Assembly (NCBI RefSeq): GCF_014042355.1
Contig: NZ_JACEZU010000007.1
Coordinates: forward strand, 1-64,000
Source of the DNA: Rugamonas apoptosis
GTDB taxonomy: Bacteria > Pseudomonadota > Gammaproteobacteria > Burkholderiales > Burkholderiaceae_D
DNA length: 64,000 bases
Reading direction: 5' to 3'
Shown: positions 30,053 to 38,558 of the stretch, one piece after another
Numbering within the stretch: the first letter of the stretch is position 1
Layout: each line of letters begins with the position of its first letter
The notes under the pieces: model-generated
Told to the model about the DNA's origin: nothing
The model's database searches: none
What the model saw: the letters and a program-made list of their open reading frames with translations, nothing else
Made by a program: the position numbers and the translations under genes

Positions 30053-30823
30053 TCAGCGCTGCCAGCCCCGCCGCAACGCTTCCAGTTCCGCCCTCGGCTC
30101 CAGCATCTCACCGACGATGCGCTGGTCTATCGCTTCCAGCAAGGCCGTCGGCAAGTCCACCCCGGCGCGCTTGTATGCGCCCATTTGCGGCATCGGTTTG
30201 CCGACCTGCACCAGCACCGGGATACGCCATTCTTCGCTGGCGCGGCAGGCCAGCCCCGCCAACTCCTGGCCGGTGCCGGCCAAGGTGAAGGTGCGGCAGT
30301 AGCCGCCCTCGCGCGACAGGAAACTCAGACCGATCCGCACTTCGCTCGACGCGGTGGCGGCGCCCCCCATCTGCAAACTGAGCGAGGACGCCAGCGCGCC
30401 CTGCGCGGCCAGCACGCCGTCGTGATGGGCCACCACCGTGACCGGGGCCGGAGGGCCGAACCATGACGGTTGCCAGCGCACCAGGACGAAGCGGCCCACC
30501 ACCATCCCCGACAACAGCATCAGCGCCAGCATGCTCCATTCCAGCCAGCCCCAGGGGCGCCGGCGCCCGCGCCGGGCAGCGCTGTGGTTGGCGGCCCGGC
30601 TGGCCCGCACCGCGTCCAGCTGCACCACGTTGGCGCCGCGCCGCGCCCGCGCACCCTCGCGCGGGGCCTGGGCCGCGTACTGGCCGTCGCGCAGCGCGCG
30701 GTAGTGGGCCACGCGGCGCGCCACGCCATCGTCCAGCCGCATGGCTTCCTCGACGGCGCGACGGGTCGTCTCGTCCAGCTCGCCGTCCGCATACGCAATC
30801 AGGGTTTCGTCCGAAAAACTCAT
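30053..30823 (-). CDS. Anti-sigma factor-like membrane protein (orphan)
   Basis: This 256-residue protein begins MSFSDETLIAYADGELD, typical of the N-terminal anti-sigma domain of ECF-linked regulators. It lacks the His-Cys-Cys zinc triad of classical ZAS domains. A single membrane segment (about 98-118, MLALMLLSGMVVGRFVLV) precedes a periplasmic domain of about 130 residues with two cysteines (YCRTF, GLACRA). I chose this ATG because GAGGA lies eight bases upstream. No sigma factor gene is adjacent on either side, which is unusual for this family. Confidence 0.72.
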   Translation of the reverse strand: MSFSDETLIAYADGELDETTRRAVEEAMRLDDGVARRVAHYRALRDGQYAAQAPREGARARRGANVVQLDAVRASRAANHSAARRGRRRPWGWLEWSMLALMLLSGMVVGRFVLVRWQPSWFGPPAPVTVVAHHDGVLAAQGALASSLSLQMGGAATASSEVRIGLSFLSREGGYCRTFTLAGTGQELAGLACRASEEWRIPVLVQVGKPMPQMGAYKRAGVDLPTALLEAIDQRIVGEMLEPRAELEALRRGWQR

Positions 30824-31037
30824 GATGGTGTCCTCGCTGGTACAGATCATAACCCTTTGCGGGGCTGCGCGGGCGCGCCGCTGGCGCCGCGGTTGCGGCT
30901 TTTTTGCATGCCGCGCGGGCCACTGTCAGACAAGGCGAATCGTGGTGCGGCGCCACAAAAAGCCCGCCAACACTGGCCTTTTTTTAACGCGCGACGTGAC
31001 ATGGCAGCTACTGTATGGTCTGCTTCAACGAGAAATC

Positions 31038-31066
31038 ATTACATTTGACAATATTTATGCTAATCT
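31038..31066 (+). promoter_or_regulatory. Candidate promoter of HU gene
   Basis: ATTACA (31038-31043), 17 bases, then TAATCT (31061-31066) preceded by TGC, an extended -10 arrangement. A perfect TTGACA also occurs at 31045 but has no -10 at the right distance. This is a visual assignment. Confidence 0.3.
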
Positions 31067-31094
31067 GCGCGCTCTATTAACCAAGGAGGTAGTA

Positions 31095-31379
31095 ATGAAA
31101 AAAGGCGAATTGATTGCAGAATTTGCGAAACGCACCGAGATGTCCGCTGCTGCCGCCAACGGTGCGGTGAACACGCTGATCGCCATCATCACCGAGCGCC
31201 TGAAAAAGGGCGACACGGTAGGCATCACCGGCTTTGGCACCTTCGCCGTTGCCAAGCGCGCTGCCCGTAAAGGCCGCAATCCTGCCACCGGCGAAGCGAT
31301 CAAGATCGCCGCGTCGAAGACCCCGAAATTCTCCGCTGGCGCGACGCTGAAAGCCGCTGTCAATCCGAAGAAGAAGTAA
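31095..31379 (+). CDS. HU-family nucleoid DNA-binding protein
   Basis: This 94-residue histone-like protein bends and compacts DNA as a dimer. It shows the family pattern: MKKGELIAEFAKRTEMS at the N-terminus, FGTFAVAKRAARKGRNPATGE containing the DNA-binding arm signature, and a lysine-rich C-terminus. The very strong ribosome binding site AAGGAGGT (31083-31090) fixes the start and fits an abundant protein. Confidence 0.96.
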   Translation: MKKGELIAEFAKRTEMSAAAANGAVNTLIAIITERLKKGDTVGITGFGTFAVAKRAARKGRNPATGEAIKIAASKTPKFSAGATLKAAVNPKKK

Positions 31380-31400
31380 TACTCGCGACATCGTGAACTA

Positions 31401-31463
31401 GTGCCTGTCCAGGCACCGGAACCGGCGGCCCGGGGCGCAAGCCCAGGCCGCCGTTCTGTTTTT
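31401..31463 (+). terminator. Terminator of HU gene
   Basis: A small palindrome GTGCCTG-TC-CAGGCAC (31401-31416) is followed by a larger hairpin with CGGCGGCC (31423-31430) and GGCCGCCG (31446-31453), then TTCTGTTTTTC. It ends at the stop codon of the convergent acyltransferase gene. Confidence 0.8.
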
Positions 31464-32911
31464 CAGAACTCGTCCATCAGCGCCAGCAGCACCAGTTTCT
31501 CGAACTCAGGCGCGAAGCGGCGAATGATATTCTCCGGATCGCGCGCCAGCGCGTCGTCCGTCACGATGCCGAACTGCACCCCGCCGTTGTAGCTGAGAAT
31601 GGACACCCCGATGCCGATATCGCCCGATTGCGGCACCCAGAACATGACCTGATCGAGCTGGCTGCCGGCCAGGTACAGCGGCGTGCGCGGCCCCGGCACA
31701 TTGCTCATCACGGCGGTGGCCTTGCGGGCGAAATAATTCTGAATCTCGTTCTGCACCTGCTTGGGCGTGGCGCCCAGCACGCCCAGCACGGACATGGCCA
31801 CCAGCGCCGTGTAGCCGCCCTTGAGTTCATCCATGCGGCGCCGCACTTCGCGCAGGCGCGCCACCGGGTCCTCAATGCCCACCGGCAGCACCAGCGGCAC
31901 CAGGCCGAACGCGTTGCCCAGCTTTTCATGGCCATCGGCCTTGCGCAGGTTGACCGGCACCATCACCCGCACGTCACAGGCCGGGTCCACCGTGTCGCCG
32001 CAAGCGCGCAGGTAGCTGCGCAGGGCGCCGGCCACGCTGGCCATCAGCACGTCGTTGATCGAGCAGCCATAGGCCTTGCTGATGGCTTTGACTTCGGACA
32101 GCGGCAGCGGCTCGCTCCAGGCCACGTGCTTGCGGCCATTGGGCTTGCCTTTCAGGCGCGTGGCGCTGTCGGAGTCCATGGTGGTGAGCTTGACGGCGTC
32201 CAGCGCCAGCTTGGTGGCGGTCTGGCCCAGGTGGCTGATGCGGCCCACCATCTGCGGCATGTCGGTCCACAGCCGGATCGACTTGAGCCACACGGCCGAC
32301 GAGATGTCGATGGCCTTGACGGTGGTGGCCGTGATCGGCAGCAGTATCTGCTCCCACGGATTTTCCTCGGCCGCCTCGACAGCCACCTCGGACGGCGCAT
32401 GCGGCTGGCTGTCGGGATGGGCGCCGAACATGGACATGAACACGCCCACCAGCGCCACGCCATCGGCGATGCAGTGGTGGATGCGGATGATCAACGCCTG
32501 GCGCACCTTGCCATCCTCGCCCACGCAATTGTCGACCAGGTGCATCTGCCACAGCGGCAGCACCGGGTCCAGCGGCTGCTGCGACAAGCGGCCCACCAAC
32601 CCCTGCAGCGCCGGCTTGTTGCAGCCGCCATCCCTGGCGTCGTGCAGGCGCAGGTTCACCACATGGTCGTCCAGGTTCACGTCCTGCTCCTGCCACCAGG
32701 CGCCCGTCAGGTCCGACACCACCCGGCTGCGGAAGCGGCTGTAGGCGAGGAAACGGGTGGTGAGCGCCTCCTTGAGGCCGTCGAGCGCGATGGGCTGGCT
32801 CATCATCGCGACGCCCACAATCATCATCTGATTGCCATCCGAATCCATCCTCAGCCACGCCGTATCCACGGTCGACATCTTTTTACGGCCAAACAAGGCT
32901 TTGGACAACAT
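31463..32911 (-). CDS. Wax ester synthase/diacylglycerol acyltransferase (WS/DGAT)
   Basis: This 482-residue enzyme of the bacterial WS/DGAT family esterifies fatty alcohols or diacylglycerol with acyl-CoA for neutral lipid storage. The catalytic HHxxxDG motif is HHCIADG at 145-151. Further family motifs are SINDVLMASVAGALR (about 285-300), VMVPVNLR and, near the end, VMSNVPGPRTPLYLAG. The length is typical. It is divergent from the acyl-CoA-binding protein gene at 33059, which would deliver its acyl-CoA substrate. Storage role is inferred from family and context; a membrane-lipid remodelling role is possible. Confidence 0.92.
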   Translation of the reverse strand: MLSKALFGRKKMSTVDTAWLRMDSDGNQMMIVGVAMMSQPIALDGLKEALTTRFLAYSRFRSRVVSDLTGAWWQEQDVNLDDHVVNLRLHDARDGGCNKPALQGLVGRLSQQPLDPVLPLWQMHLVDNCVGEDGKVRQALIIRIHHCIADGVALVGVFMSMFGAHPDSQPHAPSEVAVEAAEENPWEQILLPITATTVKAIDISSAVWLKSIRLWTDMPQMVGRISHLGQTATKLALDAVKLTTMDSDSATRLKGKPNGRKHVAWSEPLPLSEVKAISKAYGCSINDVLMASVAGALRSYLRACGDTVDPACDVRVMVPVNLRKADGHEKLGNAFGLVPLVLPVGIEDPVARLREVRRRMDELKGGYTALVAMSVLGVLGATPKQVQNEIQNYFARKATAVMSNVPGPRTPLYLAGSQLDQVMFWVPQSGDIGIGVSILSYNGGVQFGIVTDDALARDPENIIRRFAPEFEKLVLLALMDEF

Positions 32912-33058
32912 TCGAGCATCTCCTCTAAGGTTTGCGGACAGTTTGTTTGTATTATGTCGCTGAACAGGATGTCAATGCGCTAAGTATTTATAGTGACATT
33001 GCTCTAACAACAATATGTGCAACGATTTATGCAACATTCTTAGTCCACAGGAGCCGTT

Positions 33059-33313
33059 ATGAGTTTACAAGAGCAATTCGCCCAAGCGCAGGCCGATTCC
33101 AAGAATCTGCCCGAGCGTCCAGACAATATGACCCTGCTGAAGATCTACGCCCTGTTCAAGCAGGCCAGCGCGGGTGATGTGGAAGGTGCGCGTCCTGGCT
33201 TCACCGACATGGTGGGCCGCGCCAAGTATGATGCCTGGGCTGCGCTCAAGGGCAACAGCCAGGATGAAGCGATGCAGCAATACATCGATCTGATCGAAGA
33301 ACTGAAGGGCTGA
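33059..33313 (+). CDS. Acyl-CoA-binding protein (ACBP)
   Basis: This 84-residue four-helix protein binds long-chain acyl-CoA esters in the cytosol. Motifs are FAQAQADSKNLPERP, LLKIYALFKQASAGDV and KYDAWAALKGNSQDEAMQQYI, which keep the Tyr, Lys and Trp residues that contact the CoA head group in eukaryotic ACBP. CAGGAG precedes the start. ACBPs are mainly eukaryotic and sporadic in bacteria. The gene is divergent from the WS/DGAT gene across 147 bases, suggesting common control and a role in feeding acyl-CoA to storage lipids. Confidence 0.93.
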   Translation: MSLQEQFAQAQADSKNLPERPDNMTLLKIYALFKQASAGDVEGARPGFTDMVGRAKYDAWAALKGNSQDEAMQQYIDLIEELKG

Positions 33314-33370
33314 TCAGGCCCCACCGGGGAGCGGGCCGCGCCCTCTCCCCTGCCCTGCCGCGGCGGCCAT

Positions 33371-33655
33371 TCAGGCCTTGCCGCCAAATACCTTCTGCAT
33401 GTTTTCCGCCACCTTGTGCTCGATCTTGTGAGAGAACGCGCTCAGCAAGAATCCCAGCTTGATCTGCATCTGCGCCTGATGCTTGTGCAGCGTGAGCGAA
33501 CCGGACACGCCGCTGCGCTCGAAATGCAGCACGTCGCCCTGCCAGTTGCATTCGATATCGAATTCCTCGGCCATCTGCTCGGCCACTTTCTCTGCCGCTT
33601 CGCGGGCTTTCTTGTGTGACAGGTGGTGCTCCTGCACGATGTTGATGTCCGCCAT
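33371..33655 (-). CDS. Polyhydroxyalkanoic acid system (PHA_gran_rgn) family protein
   Basis: This 94-residue protein reads MADINIVQEHHLSHKKAREAAEK at its start and contains FDIECNWQGDVLHFERSGVSGSL and LGFLLSAFSHKIEHKV, the pattern of the PHA-system family found beside polyhydroxyalkanoate genes. Its molecular role is not established. The start is chosen from the AGGAAGG ribosome binding site just upstream; an earlier in-frame ATG would add 11 residues. It is convergent with the acyl-CoA-binding protein gene, and a PHA depolymerase gene lies 3.6 kb away. Confidence 0.85.
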   Translation of the reverse strand: MADINIVQEHHLSHKKAREAAEKVAEQMAEEFDIECNWQGDVLHFERSGVSGSLTLHKHQAQMQIKLGFLLSAFSHKIEHKVAENMQKVFGGKA

Positions 33656-33723
33656 CTGGCCTTCCTCACTTGTTGAACCAGCCGCCATGATGCCAGTTGG
33701 GGCGGCGCGGCGCTAGTGCCGGG

Positions 33724-34941
33724 CTAGTGCGGCTGCCAGCCCAGCACGGCCAGCAGCGCCGCGAAACCGACCACGTAGGCCAGCGCCACATGCCAGCCGT
33801 GGCGCAGCCACAGCAACACGGAACGGGATTCCGGATACTGGCCGCTGAGCGCCACCCCGGCCGAGGAACCGAACCAGATCATGGAGCCGCCAAAGCCCAC
33901 GGCGTAGGCCAGGAAGCCCCAGTCGAAACCGCCCTGGCGCAGCGCCAGCGCCGTCAGCGGGATATTGTCGAACACGGCCGACACGAAACCGAGCGCCAGC
34001 GCGCTCTGCCAGGATGCGGCCGGCAGCGCCTGCACCGGCATCAGGGAGGCGGTCCACACCAGCGCCAGCAGGAAGGCGGCGCCGCGCAAGGCGCCCGGCA
34101 ACTCCTGCCAGTCGGGCCGGCGCCACAGGGCGCTGGCGGCCAGCGTCAGCCACACGGCCGCGCCCAGGAAAGGAAACACGCCGATCCAGTCCGGGAAGCG
34201 CACGCTGAGCAGCACATTGACCAGCACCGCCGCCACCAGCACGCCGGCCACGATGGCCACCCGCGCGCCGTCGATACGCACCCCGGCCGGCGCATCCTTG
34301 ACGATGGGACTGTAAGCCTGCTGCTGGCGCGCGGCCGGCAGCGCGCACACCAGCAGCGCCACCCCGGCCGCCACGTAGGCGTGCAGCACCTGCGACGGCG
34401 CCACGCCGGCCAGCCACATCATGGTGGTAGTGGTGTCGCCCACCACGCTGCCCGAGCCGCCCGCGTTGGAGGCGGCCACGATGGCGGCCAGGTAGCCCAT
34501 GTGCACCTTACCCCGGAACACGCTGTGGGCCACGGTGCCGCCGATGATGGCGGCGGCGATATTGTCGAGGAAGCTGGAGATGAAGAACACCAGACACAGC
34601 AACACGAACGGCCCCTTCCAGTCGTTGGGCAGGTAGTCGGGCAGCAAGTCGGGAATGCGGCTGTGTTCGAAATGCTTGGCCAGCAAGGCGAAGCCGAGCA
34701 GCAGCGCCAGCAGGTTGGTCAGCCCCACCCACTCGTGGCCGGCATGGGCCACGAGACCGGCCACGCCCGCCCCTTCACCGAACGGCGCCCACCACACCTT
34801 GTAGGCGGTGATCGCCAGCGCCCCGCCCAGCGCCGTGCGCAGGGTGCTGATGGGGGCGAAGGCGACCATGGCCAGCACCACGGCGAACAACAGGAATTCC
34901 AGCGGGATGCCGGCCAGGGCGGGTGCGGCGAAATGGGGCAT
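33724..34941 (-). CDS. NhaD-like sodium:proton antiporter (ion transporter superfamily)
   Basis: This 405-residue integral membrane protein has about 11-12 hydrophobic segments. Two repeated half motifs are visible: FFISSFLDNIAAAIIGG and SAVFDNIPLTALAL, the DN-x-P/A pattern of the ArsB/NhaD ion-transporter superfamily. ASNAGGSGSVVGDTTTTMMW contains the conserved substrate-site glycine/threonine stretch seen in NhaD. Sodium/proton exchange is the most likely activity, though another anion or cation cannot be excluded. The start at 34941 follows GGAGA; an upstream ATG would add 10 residues. Confidence 0.8.
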   Translation of the reverse strand: MPHFAAPALAGIPLEFLLFAVVLAMVAFAPISTLRTALGGALAITAYKVWWAPFGEGAGVAGLVAHAGHEWVGLTNLLALLLGFALLAKHFEHSRIPDLLPDYLPNDWKGPFVLLCLVFFISSFLDNIAAAIIGGTVAHSVFRGKVHMGYLAAIVAASNAGGSGSVVGDTTTTMMWLAGVAPSQVLHAYVAAGVALLVCALPAARQQQAYSPIVKDAPAGVRIDGARVAIVAGVLVAAVLVNVLLSVRFPDWIGVFPFLGAAVWLTLAASALWRRPDWQELPGALRGAAFLLALVWTASLMPVQALPAASWQSALALGFVSAVFDNIPLTALALRQGGFDWGFLAYAVGFGGSMIWFGSSAGVALSGQYPESRSVLLWLRHGWHVALAYVVGFAALLAVLGWQPH

Positions 34942-35345
34942 GCGGTCTCCGGGTAGGTGCGCCGGTTGCACCGGCTGTCGAGTTTGCTTGCGATTCTAGC
35001 GCACCGGTACCGGCGCCGGCCAACGCTCGAACATTTGCCTCCACGCAAACCCCAGCACGGCCGGCGCCACAGCGTATCGTTGTGCGAGGATGGGCGGCCG
35101 GCCAACCGGCGCTGGCAGCAATTGCTGAACCAGATCCGGGCCGCCACCTGAGTTCTTTTCATGCCAGCTGTTCGGGCCAATCTTGACTAGCGTCATCGCC
35201 CCGTGCGCCGGGGCATGCTACTGTCGCTCTCCGGTAGAAAAAGCACCTGTTTGCACGCCGCCCGCCCCCGCGCCGGCGGTGCGTGCGCGCGCGCGGGCTA
35301 GCACGCGCGGCGCATTTGCTTATAGGGATTGTATCTAAGCGCGAT
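34942..35345. other. Intergenic region upstream of fdxA
   Basis: I see no supported gene. The stretch holds the antiporter promoter region and a run of alternating G/C (GTGCGTGCGCGCGCGCG, around 35279-35295) that forms a potential hairpin with GCACGCGC at about 35301-35308. Such alternating tracts are Z-DNA-prone. The fdxA promoter starts at 35346. Confidence 0.4.
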
Positions 35346-35374
35346 TTGTGAGATGTAGCAAATTACCTTAAAAT
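35346..35374 (+). promoter_or_regulatory. Sigma-70 promoter of fdxA
   Basis: TTGTGA (35346-35351), a 17-base spacer and TAAAAT (35369-35374) give a good sigma-70 match. Transcription would begin near 35381, leaving a leader of about 70 bases before the ATG. Confidence 0.6.
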
Positions 35375-35450
35375 ACAGTGCTTTGCTGAAGTTGGCACGG
35401 CCGATATGACGCCGCTGACGAACCAGCGCACCAACATTGATAGGACTGTT

Positions 35451-35774
35451 ATGACTCACGTTGTCACCGAATCTTGCATCAGCTGTCGTTACACCGATTG
35501 CGTCGATGTTTGCCCGGTAGATTGTTTCCGCGAAGGCCCGAATTTCCTGGCGATCGATCCGGACGAATGCATCGACTGCGCCGTGTGCGTGGCCGAATGC
35601 CCCGTCAACGCCATTTTCGCTGAGGAAGATGTGCCGTCCGACCAGCAGCAATTCATCAAGATCAACGTCGATCTGGCGCGCAACTGGCCTTCGATCACCA
35701 AGACCAAGGCGGCCCTGCCGGAAGCTGAAGAGTTCAAGGACGTCAAAGAGAAGCTGCACCTGCTGGTACGCTAA
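35451..35774 (+). CDS. fdxA: Ferredoxin FdxA, 7Fe type
   Basis: This 107-residue electron carrier has the two cluster motifs of Azotobacter-type 7Fe ferredoxins: [18 protein letters not shown] at the N-terminus and [16 protein letters not shown]. Together they bind one [3Fe-4S] and one [4Fe-4S] cluster. The C-terminal extension of about 45 residues ([13 protein letters not shown]) is also typical. I chose MTHVVTESC at 35451 as the start; an upstream ATG at 35406 would add 15 residues. A ferredoxin-NADP reductase gene follows, its likely redox partner. Confidence 0.95.
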   Translation: MTHVVTESCISCRYTDCVDVCPVDCFREGPNFLAIDPDECIDCAVCVAECPVNAIFAEEDVPSDQQQFIKINVDLARNWPSITKTKAALPEAEEFKDVKEKLHLLVR

Positions 35775-35927
35775 CAGCGTCCCGTTTCGACCCGGCGCGC
35801 GTCCGGCACAGCCGGCTGGCAGGCAGCAACAGGCAGTGTTCAGGCGTGTTCGCCGCGTGCGCGCGGCGTGCCCCGTTGTTGCCCGAACATTTGACCTGAA
35901 TGTTTACGCAACAACAGGGAAAATCGT

Positions 35928-36995
35928 ATGCAAAGCGTCACCCCCACTCCAGCTGGCGTCATCGAAGCCGATGCCGTCATCATCGGCGCCGGCCCCGTCG
36001 GCCTGTTCCAGGTCTTCGAACTGGGCCTGTTGGAAATCAAGGCCCACGTCATCGATTCGCTCCACGCGGTCGGCGGCCAGTGCGTGGAACTGTACCCGGA
36101 CAAACCCATCTACGATATTCCCGCCGTGCCTTCGTGCACCGGCCAGGAGCTGACGGACAACCTGCTCAAGCAGATCGCCCCGTTTGAGCCCACCTTCCAC
36201 CTGGGCCAGGAAGTAACCGTGGTGGAGCGGCGCGAAGATGGCCGTTTCAACGTTGAAACCAGCAGCGGCACCCGTTTCCTCACCAAGACCATCTTCATCG
36301 CGGCCGGCGTCGGCTCGTTCCAGGCCCGCACGCTGAAAGTGGACGGCATCGAACAGTTCGAAAACAGCCAGCTGTTCTACCGCGTGAAAGACCCGGCCCT
36401 GTTCGAAGGCAAGAACCTGGTCATCTGCGGCGGCGGCGATTCCGCGCTGGACTGGGCCCTGAATTTCGTCGGCAAAGCTGAATCCGTGGTGCTGCTGCAC
36501 CGCCGGGAAGACTTCCGCGCCGCGCCCGCCTCGGTGGCCAAGATGAAGGCCCTGTGCGAGCAATACGAAATGCAGCTGATCATCGGCCAGGCCACCGGCT
36601 TCGACAGCCGCGACGGCAAGCTGACCGACCTGAAAGTGACGGGCGCCGACGGCGTCACGCGCCGCGTGCCGCTCGACATGCTGCTGGTATTCTTCGGCCT
36701 GTCGCCCAAGCTGGGTCCGATCGCCGACTGGGGCCTGGACATCGAACGGCGCCAGTTGAAGGTACAAAGCACGGAAAAATTCGAAACCAACGTGCCCGGC
36801 ATCTTCGCCGTGGGCGACATCAACACCTATCCGGGCAAGAAAAAACTGATCCTGTCGGGCTTTCACGAAGCGGCGCTGGCCGCTTTTGGTGCAGCGCCAT
36901 ACATCTTCCCGGACAAGAAAATCCACATGCAATATACGACCACCTCGCCCAAGCTGCACAAGGTGCTGGGCGTGGAAACACCCGTATTCGATTAA
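35928..36995 (+). CDS. Ferredoxin-NADP reductase, thioredoxin-reductase-like
   Basis: This 355-residue flavoprotein transfers electrons between NADPH and ferredoxin. FAD-binding motif [16 protein letters not shown] is at about 17-32, and the NADPH-binding motif [14 protein letters not shown] lies at about 166-179. The second FAD motif is [16 protein letters not shown]. The redox-active CxxC of thioredoxin reductase is absent, which assigns it to the TrxR-like FNR class. It lies 153 bases downstream of fdxA on the same strand, supporting functional pairing. Confidence 0.93.
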   Translation: MQSVTPTPAGVIEADAVIIGAGPVGLFQVFELGLLEIKAHVIDSLHAVGGQCVELYPDKPIYDIPAVPSCTGQELTDNLLKQIAPFEPTFHLGQEVTVVERREDGRFNVETSSGTRFLTKTIFIAAGVGSFQARTLKVDGIEQFENSQLFYRVKDPALFEGKNLVICGGGDSALDWALNFVGKAESVVLLHRREDFRAAPASVAKMKALCEQYEMQLIIGQATGFDSRDGKLTDLKVTGADGVTRRVPLDMLLVFFGLSPKLGPIADWGLDIERRQLKVQSTEKFETNVPGIFAVGDINTYPGKKKLILSGFHEAALAAFGAAPYIFPDKKIHMQYTTTSPKLHKVLGVETPVFD

Positions 36996-37030
36996 AAATT
37001 CCGGCGCCGGCCTGGCCATTCGTCCTACAG

Positions 37031-37058
37031 AAAAGCAGCGGAAACGCTGCTTTTTTTT
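37031..37058 (+). terminator. Terminator of ferredoxin reductase gene
   Basis: A tight hairpin (GCAGCG, loop GAAA, CGCTGC) is followed by eight T residues, 35 bases after the stop codon. Confidence 0.92.
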
Positions 37059-37272
37059 ATTCTGGCTGCGTTATGATGACCCACAGAGCCAAAAAATCGC
37101 ACATTCCCTTTTGGAAACAGCAGTATCATCATGCAAGGTACCCACGAAGCGAGGCTACAGGCCTTTCTTACGGGAATCTCGAAATGCTTTAAGACACGAA
37201 CAAATATCCTATAATTGGTCTATGATGTAATAGTGTTGGTGCGCTGCACCATCCTCACTGCCAGGAATATTT

Positions 37273-38508
37273 ATGCTCTACCAACTGCACGAAATGCAAC
37301 GTTCGTTCCTGACGCCCCTGATGCACTGGGCTGACGCGTCGTCCAAACTGTTCACCAATCCCGTCTCGCCGCTGGCGCACACGCCATTTTCGCAGCGGAT
37401 CGCGGCCGGCTATGAGTTGATGTACCGCCTGGGCAAGGATTATGAAAAGCCGGCGTTCGAGATCGACAGCACCGAAATCAACGGCGAACAGGTGGGCATC
37501 ATCGAACAAGTGGTGGAAACCAAGCCGTTCTGCCGCCTGATCCACTTCCGCAAGGACTTGAGCGAAAAGGCGCAACGCGCCCTCAAGCAACCGAAAGTAT
37601 TGCTGGTGGCGCCGCTGTCGGGCCACCATTCTACGCTGCTGCGCGACACCGTGCGCGGCCTGCTGGTGGAACACGACGTCTACATCACGGACTGGACGGA
37701 CGCGCGCATGGTGCCCGTCTCGGCCGGCCCGTTCCACCTGGACGACTACATTTTCTACGTGCAGGAATTCATCCGCCTGCTGGCGCCAGACCTGAACGTG
37801 ATTTCCGTCTGCCAGCCGACGGTGCCGGTGCTGGCCGCCATCTCGCTGATGGCGTCGGCCAACGATCCCAAGCTGCCCAAGACCATGACCATGATGGGCG
37901 GCCCGATCGACCCGCGCAAATCGCCGACCCAGGTCAACAACCTGGCCACGGAAAAGAAGTTCTCGTGGTTCGAAAACACGGTGATCTACTCCGTGCCGCC
38001 CAACTATCCGGGCTTCGGCCGCAAGGTCTATCCCGGCTTCCTGCAGCACGCCGGCTTCATCGCCATGAACCCGGGCCGCCATGCCCAGAGCCACCGCGAG
38101 TTCTACATGCACCTGGTAGAAGGCGACGACGAGCCGGCCGACAGCCATCGCAAGTTCTACGACGAATACAACGCCGTGCTGGACATGCCGGCCGAATACT
38201 ACCTGGACACCATCAAGACCGTGTTCCAGGACTTCAGCCTGCCGAAAGGCACGTGGAAGGTGGGCGGCAAGCTGGTGCGTCCGCAGGACATCAAGACGGT
38301 GGCCCTGTTCACGGTCGAGGGCGAGCTGGACGACATTTCCGGCGCCGGCCAGACCCAGGCCGCGCACGCGCTGTGCAGCGGCATCCCGGCCGACATGCAG
38401 CAGGACTTCGTGGCGCCGCAGGCGGGCCATTACGGCATCTTCTCGGGGCGCCGCTGGCGCGAAGTGATCTGTCCGAAAATTGGCGAGTTCATCCGCAAGC
38501 ACGGCTGA
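37273..38508 (+). CDS. phaZ: Intracellular polyhydroxyalkanoate depolymerase
   Basis: This 411-residue enzyme mobilises intracellular PHB/PHA granules by thiolysis or hydrolysis. The alpha/beta-hydrolase nucleophile elbow is ISVCQPTVPV with Cys180 in place of serine, as in Ralstonia-type PhaZ1. The acid and base are likely Asp in EGELDDISG and His in QAGHYGIFSG near the C-terminus. No signal peptide is present, consistent with action on granules in the cytosol. A TATAAT at 37210-37215 may be its -10, and a small palindrome GGTGCGCTGCACC (37238-37250) sits just before the gene. Confidence 0.95.
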   Translation: MLYQLHEMQRSFLTPLMHWADASSKLFTNPVSPLAHTPFSQRIAAGYELMYRLGKDYEKPAFEIDSTEINGEQVGIIEQVVETKPFCRLIHFRKDLSEKAQRALKQPKVLLVAPLSGHHSTLLRDTVRGLLVEHDVYITDWTDARMVPVSAGPFHLDDYIFYVQEFIRLLAPDLNVISVCQPTVPVLAAISLMASANDPKLPKTMTMMGGPIDPRKSPTQVNNLATEKKFSWFENTVIYSVPPNYPGFGRKVYPGFLQHAGFIAMNPGRHAQSHREFYMHLVEGDDEPADSHRKFYDEYNAVLDMPAEYYLDTIKTVFQDFSLPKGTWKVGGKLVRPQDIKTVALFTVEGELDDISGAGQTQAAHALCSGIPADMQQDFVAPQAGHYGIFSGRRWREVICPKIGEFIRKHG

Positions 38509-38524
38509 TACCACTCCCCACCAT

Positions 38525-38550
38525 GCCCCGGCCAGCCGGGGCTTTTTTTT
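38525..38550 (+). terminator. Terminator of phaZ
   Basis: The stem GCCCCGG-CCAG-CCGGGGC is followed by eight T residues, 16 bases after the phaZ stop and 8 bases before the convergent gene's stop. Confidence 0.92.
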
Positions 38551-38558
38551 GGCCGCGT

